In this document: piece by piece, positions 17,610 to 27,469 of the stretch
Numbering within the stretch: position 1 is the first letter of the stretch
How the letters are laid out: every line of letters begins with the position of its first letter
NCBI GenBank assembly: GCA_003427395.1
Contig: BFEA01000747.1
Span: forward strand, 310,776 to 338,284
DNA: 27,509 nt
Source: Chara braunii
Taxonomy: Eukaryota; Streptophyta; Charophyceae; Charales; Characeae
Direction: 5' to 3'
Program-made: the position numbers and the translations under genes
Notes under the pieces: model-generated
Database searches by the model: none
What the model saw: only the letters and a program-made list of their open reading frames with translations
What the model was told of the DNA's origin: nothing

Positions 17610-18662
17610 TAACAAGAGAGGGACCCGTAGAAAAAGAAAGACCAGGACACAAAATCCGAAGGAAGACTCCCCAACCCCCCAGACTAAGGAGCCCACCGAG
17701 TGAAGGAAGGAACAGAAGGAGCAGGGGGCTATGTTTCGGAACTGGATGTTAGGATCCTATCTTCCGACTACTCTAATCATAGTGATTCTGAGGAGGAACT
17801 GGACCACGTCACAACACCGGAGAAGGGGGGGATAGGGGAGGAAATCAAGGAGGACCAAGAGGATTTAGATTTTGCAGTAGCTGGTCTTTTCCAAGAAGAG
17901 AATATTGTATATGACCGTATGATAGACGCTGACAGGGTGTTGATGTACTCCCCTAGTAAGAAAACGAAAATAAATGATACAAGCAGGGTCCCTACAAAAG
18001 AAGAACAATGTCTGGGAGATCCAGAATGCAGTAAGGATAGGACAACAGGGAAGAAGAGGGGTCAGCCAGCGAGGTCAGCTAAGAAATCACTTCTCTTTGC
18101 AGGTCCCATGCCCAACCTCGGAAAGACTGATGCAGCCAAGGGGCAATTACCAGAGTATTTTATCCCCTTGATTGTCTCGGATTCAGCCCAGGGGGTAATG
18201 GTCCTTACTGAAAAAACATTTGACGAATCTCTATCTCTCCCTTCGATAGAGATTACAAACGGGTTATCTGATGATGCCAAGTTGGAACTTACCCAAGCCT
18301 ATATGCTGAACCACAGCGGGGTATGTGCATTGATACCTAAACCTCGTATGTGCCGTCATATAGCAAAACTCTCGGACGGGAAGAGGATCCTCCTACATAT
18401 CGCCCTTTTAAGCCCGCGGTCGGTCACAACAGAATTTCACCCCTGGTGTTCAGGACGGATGCTCTGGTACCCGCTCCCGGATTGTTGGGTAAAAGCCGCT
18501 TCCCGGATTGTTAGGGACAGGTTTAGAAGGATGGTTCAGCAGGTTAGCCTGTCCCAGACAGAAGCTGATGCGGGGCCAGTTGGGAATTCTCCCCATGCAT
18601 CAGGCTCAAATCGCATCCAAGAGTTAGGCCGCAAGGACCTCTCTGATGGTCCTTCCTCCTAA
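17606..18662 (+). pseudogene. LINE ORF1, C-terminal part
   Basis: After a basic Lys/Arg/Thr-rich stretch read in frame 1 up to 17701, the frame shifts to an uninterrupted reading of 320 codons (17700-18662). It opens with an acidic segment (DYSNHSDSEEELDHV; KEDQEDLDF). A more ordered part follows (FIPLIVSDSAQGVMVLTEK; IVRDRFRRMVQQV). No catalytic motif is visible. I assign it to ORF1 because it lies between the ORF1 zinc knuckle and ORF2, and its stop codon overlaps the ORF2 start. The apparent ATG at 17700 is probably internal to the old ORF1. The 3' LTR directly upstream could give it a new promoter. Confidence 0.75.
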
Positions 18663-19894
18663 AATTATAATTTTAAGTTGGAATGTAAGGGGTTTAGGAG
18701 ATACCAATAACAGGTATAAGAGACTAAGGTTAGCTCATGACCTCCATACAGCGAATGTTCAAATTGTCTGTCTCCAAGAAACAAAGCTAGACATGTTGAA
18801 AATTCAGGATGTCAGACCTTGGTGGCCAGACCCGCAGTTCTGGGCGCCTGCAAATGACACTAGAGGGGGAAAAACTATATTGTTACACAAAGACCTAGAC
18901 TGCACGATCCTGGACCATTACGAAGATCCTAGTGGACGAGTGGTTTAAATTAAAATTTATTTGGACTTAGAGGATTGGGCTATTGCGTTTATTTATGCCC
19001 CGTCAGAGTACATAGACAGAACCGATTTTTTAGCCAACTTACCGGCCTTACTACCTAATGTCGAGAATCTGGTTCTCCTATGAGATTGAAATACAACCTT
19101 GAACCCATGTCTCGACTCCCCAATTGCCTCACCTCAAAAAATCTACAGTATATTGTTGTTTTTCCTTATAGAATCGCAGAGTCTCGTAAATACTAACAGA
19201 ACTATGCATCCTCACAAACACGGATTCACTTGGTAGTCCTAGACCTTCAAAAAAGGCCCCGATTTCGCATAGGCGGTTAGACTTTATTTTAGCCAGGGGC
19301 CATGTCTGGGATAAATATATTGCGTCAGAGTACCAAATTTCAAATCTGTCGGATCACTATCCGGTTTACGGTGATGTTATCTTGAGAGAGATAATAGAGG
19401 AGGAACGTCCACCATTTCGTTTAAATGTCAATCTATTAAAAGACAAAGGCATCCCCAAATGAGTTGGTTCTTAGATGTCCTCCTGGATGACATCGAAAAA
19501 TTTGTTTGCACAAGAAGACACCTGGATTGAGGTAGGCATTGGGATAGTGTGAGTTGCTTTGATTGAATTTGCTAGGATGAAAGTCGCGAAGAGATTCTGG
19601 GAAGAAAGCAATCTCCTAAACGAAGTTGTCGTGGCTGAAGCCAAAATGGGGGAAAACTTGTTTGCAGAATACTATTGGTCAGAGAAAAGAGAAGCGGCCT
19701 TACTTCAATTAGAGAAACTATCACAAAGTAAGCAAGCGGATTGGCAAGAATGGTTAAGAATAAGAGGTATCATCGTTTACAATTGGATGATCAAACTCAC
19801 CTTCCGATCCTTAATCTTGAGACAGGCAAAACCACTAATTCGATAATTAACATATCCCTTCAAATTGGAAGTTCCTAATGTTGTGAACACACAA
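18646..19894 (+). pseudogene. LINE ORF2, APE endonuclease part, broken
   Basis: ORF2 starts at 18646, overlapping the end of ORF1 by 17 bases in another frame. The N terminus has IIILSWNVRGLGD and VQIVCLQETKLDM, the Asn and Glu motifs of the APE-type endonuclease that nicks target DNA for target-primed reverse transcription. After a stop at 18946 the domain continues with AIAFIYAPSEY, a decayed D-x-N motif near 19084, RLDFILARG (about 19275) and LSDHYPVYGDV (about 19345), which holds the catalytic Asp-His pair. Several stops and frameshifts are present. The following linker (19559-19846) is interrupted by the MITE at 19895. Confidence 0.88.
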
Positions 19895-20355
19895 CAACAG
19901 AAAAAATTTCCCAAATTAAATAATCATTCTATAGTAAAATTACATTCTAAATTTTAAATTTTCATTCCATCTTAAAAAATGTCATTCCAATTTTTTTTAA
20001 AAATCGTCTTACTTGAAAATTTTCCTTCCAAGAATGGGGTATCCCTTCTTATTTGAACTGCATGCTAGAGATGAAATGAAAGTCTGGATGAGTTCTTGAA
20101 ATATTTTAATTGGACTGTCATTCTAAGTAAGGATTTTCAGTCATAAATAGGCTAATCCAATCTAAATTAGGAGATATTTGTTATAGTAGAATGAAAGTTT
20201 AATTAAAACATTTCATAAACTCATCCAGACTTTCATTCCATCTTGAACAAATAGATGTAGTTGGAAGGGAAAACTCCTACTTAGACGAAAACTTATCAAA
20301 TAAAACTTTAAATTTTAGAATTGGACGAACGTTGGAATGATAATTTATAAATATG
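19895..20355 (-). mobile_element. Foldback MITE, copy 2 (inverted relative to copy 1)
   Basis: The reverse complement aligns along its length with 3780-4238, with scattered substitutions. The core 19917-20347 is 431 bp with terminal inverted repeats TAAATAATCATTCTATAGT and TAAATTATCATTCCAACGT, which match at 15 of 19 positions. Inside, GATGAAATGAAAGTCTGGATG (20068-20088) is matched inverted by CATCCAGACTTTCATTCCATC (20223-20243). It sits inside LINE ORF2 between the endonuclease and RT regions, so it inserted after the LINE. Target duplications are not clear. Confidence 0.85.
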
Positions 20356-22556
20356 ACGAAATTTTTTTTTATCGAATGTTTTTCTTTAATTTCTCGTGGG
20401 AATTTTACTGTTGAAGATGTATGTATCTACGCGTTAGAGTATTTTCGGGATATTGTGACAACTAGAAGGCCTTATGACACGTTTGATTCCGATTTGTTCA
20501 TAGACTGCTCCTTCTGGGATAGAAGCAACGCTTGTATTACAACTGCAACTAAAGCATTGTTGGAGGAGCCTATTACAGAAAGAGAGTTGTATGTCGCAAT
20601 GAAACAAATGGCGAGGGGGAAATGCCCGAGGCTTGACGACCGACCAGTAGAACTTTTCCTCACTGCGTGGGAAGTCTTTGCTCCCTTTTTATGCCTGATG
20701 TACAACAGAGCCTTGAAAACAGGGACCCTCCCAGAAGGGTTTGTCAAAGGTGTCATATCCCTCCTCTACAAAAAAGGGGACAAATGTGAGGTCCGTAATT
20801 ACCGCCCAATCTCGGTCTTAAACGTTACATATAAAATCCTAGCCAAAACTCTTGCTATTCGATTGGCCAGGGAGTTGCCATAGTTAGTAGGTTGGGAACA
20901 GGGGGCCTTTGTAAAGGGGTGTTCTATTTTTGAAAATATTCTAACTACAGTTCAGGCTTTGGAGGTGATCAGTGCAGAAAAAAAGGATGTGGTGATTATG
21001 TTGTTGGATATAAAAAAAACTTACGACAAGGTACGATGGGCTTTTGTCTCTACCTCCCTGTCCAATATAGGCTTTGGTCAGGGGTTCCTTAACTGGTTCA
21101 AGGCTATGCACTCGCATGCGTCTTCGGTAATAACAGTGAATGAGCGTCTCTCGAAGGAATTCCAGCTAACTAGATCCTTGCGTCAGGGGTGTCCATTAGC
21201 CCCGTTGCTTTTCGTACTCGAATTAGAAAGTTTGATGGATAATATCCGCAGCAATCCAAGAATCATAGGCCTTAGTCTGTCCCCTCAGCTTTATTGGAAG
21301 CGTGAAACTCTCATTGATGATCTAACCGTGGCTTGTGAGAATAACCCCGATTCTCTAAATGAACTTAAATTAGTTTTAGAAGAGTACTGTTATCTTTCTG
21401 AGGCTTCAATAAACTGGTCTAAATCTGCATTTTTTCTCCTAACCCCATTTGCTTTGAAGGTGGATTGGGGTTTGAGGTAAGTCCCTGCGGATAGTTCAGA
21501 ACGATTTTGAGAATAAAGGTGTCTCTATCAGACTGTTTTAAAGTTCGGGACCACCTATTGGCTGGGAAGGTGGAGGCAAGGAGCAGCAGATGGGTCAAAA
21601 ATCATAAGTCGTCCTTGTTTGGCAGGGCAGTTGTCTTGTCCGCAACTGCCTTTTCGTTGCTTTGGTTCCCTTTGTCCATATGTTTGTTGGGAAAGGAGGC
21701 ATACTTATCAATTAAGACAGCTGCAGCGAAGTATCTTTGGAAAACCGTAACAGACGATGACCAAGGGTTTATCACAAAGGTTGCATGGGAAACCATCAGT
21801 CGGCCTCGTTCGCAGGGGGGTCTATGGGGGATCGGGAGAAGAACAGTCTAAAATAATACCATTACTTCAATACTCTCCAAAGCAAGGAAGAATATCCCTG
21901 AGGGATACAATCAATAAAACGTCCAGTGAACTGGTTGGGTGGAGGTTTGCCAAGTTGAAGGGTGATGCAGTCAATAAGCTGGACCGACTTAGCCTGTGGA
22001 GGAATCTCCCGCGTCTACCCTCACAGAGAACAACTAGCCTGTTATGATTGCAATCTCTGATAGTGATCCCGACAGCATTATGGCTCTCGCTCCATGGTAT
22101 GAATATTTCAATAACCTGTAAAATGTGTGAGTGGGGCTGGGAATCTAATGCCCATCTGTGGGTGGACTGCCCGAAAGCCGATGAGATATGGCAATGGTGG
22201 CATACTCATTAGCAGGCGATGACTGGTGACGCCTTTACGAAATTATGCCAAACCCGGAGATGAAGATGTTAGAGGGTTGGGGTTACGTGGCACTAGTATG
22301 CAGAGGGGTTATTTTGCAGGAAATATGGCGAGCCCGAAATGCCACGGTCGTCAAAGGGGAACAAATGTCAATCCAACAACAAGAAACAAATATTAAAGGA
22401 AGTATAAGAAGAATGATTTGGGCTGACTGGAAAGGGGAGGAAGGTCACCAAAACAGAGGATTTCTCTGGTTCCGCAAGACATGGGCTCTGAAGAACCACC
22501 TGGCAGTCACTACTAATGAGGAAAGGATGAACATATCACGTTGGCTGATGACCTGA
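20356..22556 (+). pseudogene. LINE ORF2, reverse transcriptase and C-terminal domain, broken
   Basis: The RT domain copies LINE RNA at the nicked target. Visible motifs in order are ALKTGTLPEGFVKGVISLLYKKGD and NYRPISVLNVTYKILAKTLA (to a stop at 20881), GAFVKGCSIFENI, MLLDIKKTYDKV, LRQGCPLAPLLFVLELESL, LIDDLTV where the catalytic box is usually F/YADD, and ASINWSKS. The thumb and connection follow in other frames (SLFGRAVVLSATAFSLLWFPLSIC; VAWETISRPRSQGGLWG). Near 22117 comes a zinc-ribbon-like motif, CKMCEWGWESNAHLWVDCP, then the tail WRARNATVV to 22556. The altered LIDD box, the stops and at least three frameshifts mark it as inactive. Confidence 0.9.
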
Positions 22557-22845
22557 AGGAAATACAAGGCCTAGGCAAAGCCAGGATTTTGGAGACGTTA
22601 CACATAAAGGCTTGAAATTTTTGGCTCTAGACCATTGTTGATACGTTCATAGATGGATGACATAATTTTTTTCTGCGCTTCAAGGTTTGGAAAGCTGCAT
22701 TTTTTTATGATAGGAATTTGGACTCTGGACCCGGTTTCCAGATAAGTTACCTTCATTTATGGGAGTCGACCCCAGCCTTACATTCCGGGTTGAATTGTGA
22801 GGTCCCCGGGCTCTCCAATCTCGTATGATAATATAAAGAATTCAA

Positions 22846-22876
<31 letters not shown>
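22557..22876 (+). other. LINE 3' UTR and poly(A) tail
   Basis: Non-coding sequence of about 290 bases ends in 28 A residues (22849-22876), the expected product of target-primed reverse transcription. Phe-rich minus-strand frames across the run are artefacts. The bases after the tail (GGTATTCGTGCC) have no clear partner upstream, so the target duplication was not found. Confidence 0.85.
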
Positions 22877-22878
<2 letters not shown>

Positions 22879-23670
22879 TATTCGTGCCGGCACCGGGACC
22901 TGAGGATGAGAGACCAAGTTGTTCAGGATGGCTGAAATTATGCTCATACTCAACAACAATTGGGCCACAAAGATCTACTTGGTGGGCATGAGCATAATTT
23001 CGTGCTCTGAATCCAGGGCCTGCGGGACTGGGTACACCTACAATTTCGCACAGGGAAAAAGTTGGTACTACGCAAAGTTGAACGCCCTCCAGGTATAGCA
23101 TACATTCTCATCTTTAAGTGGGGTACAGATGCAATTTCCCCAAAAAAAAAGAGCCGGGAGGGAGCAATCGGGAGGGAGGGGGTGGGGAGGAAGCGACCGG
23201 GGCCTCGGCCCACATGCCAGCGAATAGTGTCCGTGTGACGGTGTGGGACTGTTAGGAACTGTCGATTGTATTTTCAACGGACGGTGGGATTATGCATACC
23301 GCCATTTAGGGCAGGGCGCCGTAAGGCTCCCTTTTGTCATTGGTTCTTAGTTGCTTTAGGGATCCCGTGTGGAATGGAGGGAGAGGGAATACAGTATATT
23401 ATATTAACCTCGTTTTTCTGACGTAAAATACTATTCACTTTTGCCTCCTCGCCTACAACGAGTCTCACGGCTACTCTCATCACCTACAGCTAGTCTGACG
23501 GCTACTCCGAGACTGTTTATGGCCCTCGCTCCACAATTGGCCAGTGGACATGCACAAATGAAAAATAGCATGACGGTTTATCTTTCCATGTTTTAGTTGA
23601 AGATTCAGTCATTTCGCACAAGCGGAGAATGCCCTTGTGTACACCCAAGAGTACCAGTTTTTTTTTTCTA
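22877..23670. other. No gene recognised; unassigned with small repeats
   Basis: No frame resembles a known protein. A G/A-rich patch lies at 23139-23195. A diverged tandem duplication of about 32 bases lies at 23451-23513 (CTACAACGAGTCTCACGGCT and CTACAGCTAGTCTGACGGCT). An inverted repeat is listed separately. Confidence 0.4.
22934..23001. repeat. Inverted repeat, 14-bp perfect arms
   Basis: GAAATTATGCTCAT (22934-22947) and ATGAGCATAATTTC (22988-23001) enclose 40 bases. It could be a small hairpin or the ends of a miniature element. Confidence 0.7.
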
Positions 23671-23672
23671 TA

Positions 23673-23850
23673 GGCTGTGGCCTAGCTCAGTTGGTAAGGC
23701 ACACAAGTGGCATCCAAGAGGTCTTGGGTTCGATCCCCATTGGCCTCATGTACCTTCCTGGGCAAGCTTGGCACCCGCCACCTAGAGATATGTCGTTGGT
23801 CCCTCCCCCCCCCCCCTAAGTGGCATTTAGCAGATACTGCTGATGTTCGT
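23673..23850 (+). mobile_element. tRNA-derived SINE or tRNA pseudogene
   Basis: Box A TAGCTCAGTTGG (23683-23694) and box B GGTTCGATCCC (23727-23737) are both exact and 44 bases apart, as in tRNA genes. A T-arm forms with 4 of 5 pairs (TTGGG with CCCAT), but the acceptor stem does not pair well and the anticodon arm is poor, so this is not a normal tRNA. A T-rich run precedes it. Downstream is a non-tRNA body with a C-run (23807-23817) and a G-run containing the N at 23861. The 3' end is uncertain. It may share origin with the minus-strand heads at 2665 and 2842. Confidence 0.6.
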
Positions 23851-24161
23851 GGGGGGGGGGNGTAGTAGAGGGGAGGCACAACGACTGGCCCATCCAGAAG
23901 CTCTCTCTTGATGCTACCGGCCGACCCCTGGCCGGTATTGCCCACCTGCTGTGGCAGCCCCACTACCGTGGATGTGCAAAAAGGCGAAAATCGTGGTCGA
24001 CTTTGAAAAAATAAAGTGCACGATGGCTTTGCACAGAGAGGCGAGTAGCGGCCCTAGACCCAGGCGGCAAACGCACATGCTGAATCGTGTTCGTTTCCCG
24101 CCTTCGACTGTCACACAGACTACCTTCTTAACCCAAAAAAAGTGTACGTACCTTGTACAGG

Positions 24162-24606
24162 GTACGTTGTATTCGAATACAACGTACGTATGTTATAGAA
24201 TGAGTTTTAGGGTACAACTTTTCAGAAGCCTGTAGTACCGCCATTGTTTTTATTCTTATCTCAAATTTGGTTGGGAATTTCGCCAAGACCCTTAGGCAAA
24301 AGTTGTTTGCATTGCAATGTTGTACAACATACTTTTTTTTTCAGATTTTTAACTGAAGTTTTTTTTTTTTTAATCGAAATTCTGAAAAAATTTAAAAATC
24401 AGTAAAAAATACGTTCATCCTCGTTTTATTTTATTTTTTCAAATTTTCTCGTGAATTTCGATAAGACCCTCAGGCAAACGTTGTTTGTATTGCATTGTTG
24501 TATAACATTTTATTTTTTTCGGATTTTTTTGATTAGTTTTGAAAAATCAAAGTTCCAAAAAATTGAGTACAACATACGTACGTTGTATTCGAATACAACG
24601 TACGTA
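24162..24606. repeat. Duplicated AT-rich block between long palindromes
   Basis: A perfect 26-bp palindrome lies at 24162-24187 (arm GTACGTTGTATTC) and a perfect 32-bp one at 24575-24606 (arm TACGTACGTTGTATTC), sharing the same core. Between them a block at about 24262-24350 is repeated, diverged, at 24440-24528 (AATTTCGCCAAGACCC and AATTTCGATAAGACCC; TTGTTTGCATTGCA and TTGTTTGTATTGCA). The arrangement suggests a small element with repeated ends. No coding sequence is visible. Confidence 0.75.
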
Positions 24607-24767
24607 CGTTATATTCGAGCGTACGTTCTTTTCGGGGAAAAACAAGCTATTTCTGAAAACCCGATTTCCAGAGGTAATTCGAATAGAACGGTTTTTTTGG
24701 GGTGCGTGGGTAAACTATACTATTTGCTGGCATGTGGGCCGAGGGCCCCCGGCCGGAGCGGGAGCGG

Positions 24768-24770
<3 letters not shown>

Positions 24771-24838
<68 letters not shown>
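24771..24838. repeat. Compound (TG)n(AG)n microsatellite
   Basis: About 16 TG repeats pass directly into about 18 GA repeats. The His/Thr and Ser/Leu frames here are artefacts of the repeat. Confidence 0.98.
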
Positions 24839-24840
<2 letters not shown>

Positions 24841-25224
24841 CCCCCACCCGTGGTCTGTTTGAATAGTAGAACACCCGTGCGTACTATTTCTGATTGCGTA
24901 CTATCTGGATTTTCGGATATTCGGGGGCGCCTTTGACAAATGGAATTTTCCAGGGGAAGTTGAATAGTCCAGAGGTGCGTTTTGTTCGGAGGAAGACTGT
25001 AGAGCCCGGGTTGCCTCTTTCTCGGTTCCTCTGCTCGTGGATTACGAAAAGGAGTGGGAGGAAAAGCAATGAAAACGGCGGGGCGAAAAACGGCCACACC
25101 CCTTCGGCGGGATGCCATTTTTGATTTTTGAGCCTTGGTATCGAAAAGGCGAAGCAGCAGTCCCAGTGAGGGTCGTGTCAAGGTAAGTCTGCGGACCTCG
25201 CTTTCGCGTTATCTGCGCCTCTCT

Positions 25225-25225
<1 letters not shown>

Positions 25226-25256
<31 letters not shown>
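25226..25256. repeat. (CT)n microsatellite
   Basis: About 15 uninterrupted CT units, with looser CT-rich sequence before them. A splice-donor-like AAGGTAAGT lies at about 25179, but no exon could be supported. Confidence 0.95.
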
Positions 25257-25258
<2 letters not shown>

Positions 25259-25259
25259 C

Positions 25260-26199
25260 TACTTCTTGACAACATCGCGAAATTGTTTGCCGCCCAACGC
25301 ACCCGCGAAAAATCTTCGTCATTTTTCATCCTCGTTGTTATCCATTCTACGGGCAGCGGGTCGTTCTCGAACTTCTCGATCTCCATACAGACACACAGGG
25401 CCGTGCTCTTTCTTCTTCGGTTTCTGGGTTATCAGTCTGCTATCCCATATCGACAAAGGATAAATAGGTAGGCAGTTTGACAACTCTACAATCGAGCATT
25501 CCTAATATGCCAGCGATGCCTTTTATATACAGAGGCAAGGACAATACCAAGAAAGTTGCCTTTTATATAACAGAGGCAAGGACAATACCAAGAAGGCGAT
25601 CTCGATCGACATATACCTACCTAGCTACCTACACACATTAGGACTGCATGATGCCGCACTGTGATGAACGTCCTGCAGTATCCTTTGTCAGGCTGTTTTT
25701 TTTTTTGTTTTTTTTTTTTCATGACTGTTTTGATGGGATGGTCCGTGCTAGCCGTCCTGCTGAATGCTGTGCTGAGGTAGCTCTCCTTGGGTATCCTCGC
25801 GAACATCCACGTCATCCTCAGCGTGCCTGTCCTATCTGCCGGGGTGGGGGCTCCTCTTTGACTGATCAATAGAATCAAGCGATCAGGAGCAACAGATGTG
25901 GAGGTGAAAAAAATAAATAAAAAAAAATAGTACAAATTTCTGAAGAAAAGAAAAAAGAAAACAAGAAAAAAGAAAGAATAAGATAAAAGAATATGTTGAA
26001 CCTTGTAGTGACAGTGGCAATTGGTTTATCTGTGGGGTGTGTCATTTGCTTTCTTCCCTTGTCTTTTCTTTGATTGGATCCCTTTCTCTTTCTCTTGCCT
26101 CTGTGAGGTCTGGTTTCCCCCTCCTTTTCTTTACCTCTTTTTTGCCTTTTGGCTGCGTGCAAGTGGGTCCTTGTGACACACGGGGATGGGGCCAGCCAG
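25260..26199. other. No gene recognised; low-complexity stretches
   Basis: Contains a 40-bp tandem duplication (listed separately), T-rich runs near 25697-25720 and A/G-rich sequence near 25907-25990. The open frames are short and compositional. Confidence 0.4.
25517..25594. repeat. 40-bp tandem duplication
   Basis: TGCCTTTTATATACAGAGGC and about 17 following bases (25517-25553) are repeated at 25557-25594 with a one-base insertion. The near identity points to a recent event. Confidence 0.9.
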
Positions 26200-26418
26200 C
26201 GCTCAACCTTTCATCCACGTGGCTGGCCTTGTACGTAAGAGGTGATGAACAGTCGGGCCTTTCCTTCTTTCCTTTTTTTGTTTTGTCTTTTTCCGCCTTT
26301 GCTCTCCGATTCACAGTGTAACAATATGTACTGTATTATCCCTATCTGCCTACTGTATACCGGGCAGTTTTGCTTTTCTTCGCCTTCGTGCTCTGATTCA
26401 CAGTGTGACAATATATAT

Positions 26419-26440
26419 AGACAGACAGACAGACAGACAG
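26419..26440. repeat. (AGAC)n microsatellite
   Basis: Five and a half AGAC units start right after the second module B, with degenerate GACA/GATA units continuing to about 26495. Confidence 0.95.
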
Positions 26441-26508
26441 AGGGGACGGACAGATAGACAGACAGATGGAGACGGACAGGTCGATGGATAGATGGGCAGG
26501 GAGGCATG

Positions 26509-26591
26509 CATACATACATACATACATACATACATACATACATACATACATACATACATACATACATACATACATACATACATACATACAT
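26509..26591. repeat. (CATA)n microsatellite
   Basis: About 20 uninterrupted CATA units (83 bases) end just before the second module A. The Tyr-Val-Cys-Met and His-Thr-Tyr-Ile frames are repeat artefacts. Confidence 0.98.
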
Positions 26592-26745
26592 GCCGCTCAA
26601 CCTACATCCACGTGGGCGGCCTTGTACGCAAGAGGTTCTGAACAGGGGGAGTTGTAAGGAAGAAGATATAAAAAAACGAATTCATTCTTTTTTCTTCTTT
26701 TTTTCGCTTTCGCGCTCTCATATTCATGTGATGATATATACATAC

Positions 26746-27353
26746 ATAGGTCCGAGGACAAAGTATAGGCGATGGGTGGTGGGATGTTCGGGCACAGGAA
26801 ATAGGCACACATGGGTAGATGGACATTTACATGGCAGACGTAGGTGTAGTGTAATCAATCCATGTAGCGATCCTATTATGACAGATATTGGTGATGCGAT
26901 TGGTGATATTACCAAAGCTCGGATCTGTCCATGTGCCGATCCTGCTATCAGCTCATCTACGAATCCTGTGTACCCGAGCAATGGACTGGTGATACAGTTG
27001 GTGCACGGATTGGTTTCTGGTTTGGCAGAAAGGTAAGAAGAGATCGGGGTGGGGATAACGAGGCCAATATGCAGGTGAATGTAGAAGCGGCAGATGCATA
27101 GGAGGAGACGGAAAGGTACTGGAATAAGAAAAAGCGCGTGTAAGTACTGAAATAGAGAGGTGTGTAGCAAGTGGGAGATCGTTGATCATCTCTTCGCCTC
27201 ATCTCCATCCTTGTTTTGTGAGATTTTTACACAGGATTCACCGACGCCTCATCTCCATCCTTCTGTCGCATTTCGGTGAACAAATTCCGTGTCTTGCTTC
27301 TCCGCTGTGCTACCTCTGGGCGTCCTTGCAGTAGTCCCACGTTTGTCTATGGG
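26746..27353. other. No gene recognised
   Basis: Only short frames occur, none resembling a known protein. GCCTCATCTCCATCCTT is repeated at about 27194 and 27246. Confidence 0.4.
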
Positions 27354-27469
27354 CATCGCCACACCACTCTCGAAATGTGCAAAACGACACTGAACTTCCC
27401 GCTAGGACATGGCCAGATGCAGCCGCCACATTTTTGTCTTTTTCACATTTAGAGAGTGGTGTGGCGAGG
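27354..27469. mobile_element. Short element with terminal inverted repeats
   Basis: TCGCCACACCACTCTC followed by GAAATGTG (27356-27379) is matched inverted by CACATTTA followed by GAGAGTGGTGTGGCGA (27444-27467), with one mismatch in 24 bases. The pair encloses about 64 bases without coding capacity. It could be a miniature TIR transposon or a hairpin locus. Flanking duplications are not evident. Confidence 0.65.

Larger units (their letters stand above)
4239..22876 (+). mobile_element. Decayed plant-type LINE (L1-like), split by two insertions
   Basis: The LINE segments are 4239-5203, 17606-19894 and 20356-22876, about 5.8 kb in sum, close to a usual plant L1 length. In order they give an ORF1 with a zinc knuckle, an ORF2 overlapping its end, an APE endonuclease with RLDFILA and LSDHYPV, an RT domain, a C-terminal CxxC-H-C motif, and a 3' end in 28 A residues (22849-22876). 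Many stops and frameshifts show it is dead. The LTR retrotransposon at 5204-17605 and the MITE at 19895-20355 interrupt it. The 5' end is undefined, and I found no target duplication matching the bases after the poly(A) tail. Confidence 0.9.
26200..26745. repeat. Two-module repeat associated with microsatellites
   Basis: Module A (CGCTCAACCT, TCCACGTGG, GGCCTTGTACG, AAGAGGT, TGAACAG) occurs at 26200-26252 and 26594-26645. Module B (a T-rich run, then CGCCTTNGCTCT, GATTCACAGTGT, ACAATAT) occurs at 26287-26330 and 26371-26418, and more diverged at 26700-26745. The copies are interleaved with the AGAC and CATA microsatellites. Confidence 0.75.

Noticed and set aside
17395-17752. Frames crossing the 3' LTR/LINE junction
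   Set aside because: They span the boundary between unrelated elements and are chance fusions.
23673-23750. Functional tRNA gene
   Set aside because: Boxes A and B are exact, but acceptor and anticodon stems do not pair properly.
25140-25470. Possible 5' exon with an AAGGTAAGT donor after a CT-rich leader
   Set aside because: No start codon with a credible protein and no downstream exon; a single consensus donor is common by chance.
26206-26610. Tyr-Val-Cys-Met and His-Thr-Tyr-Ile repeat proteins
   Set aside because: These are translations of the CATA microsatellite.
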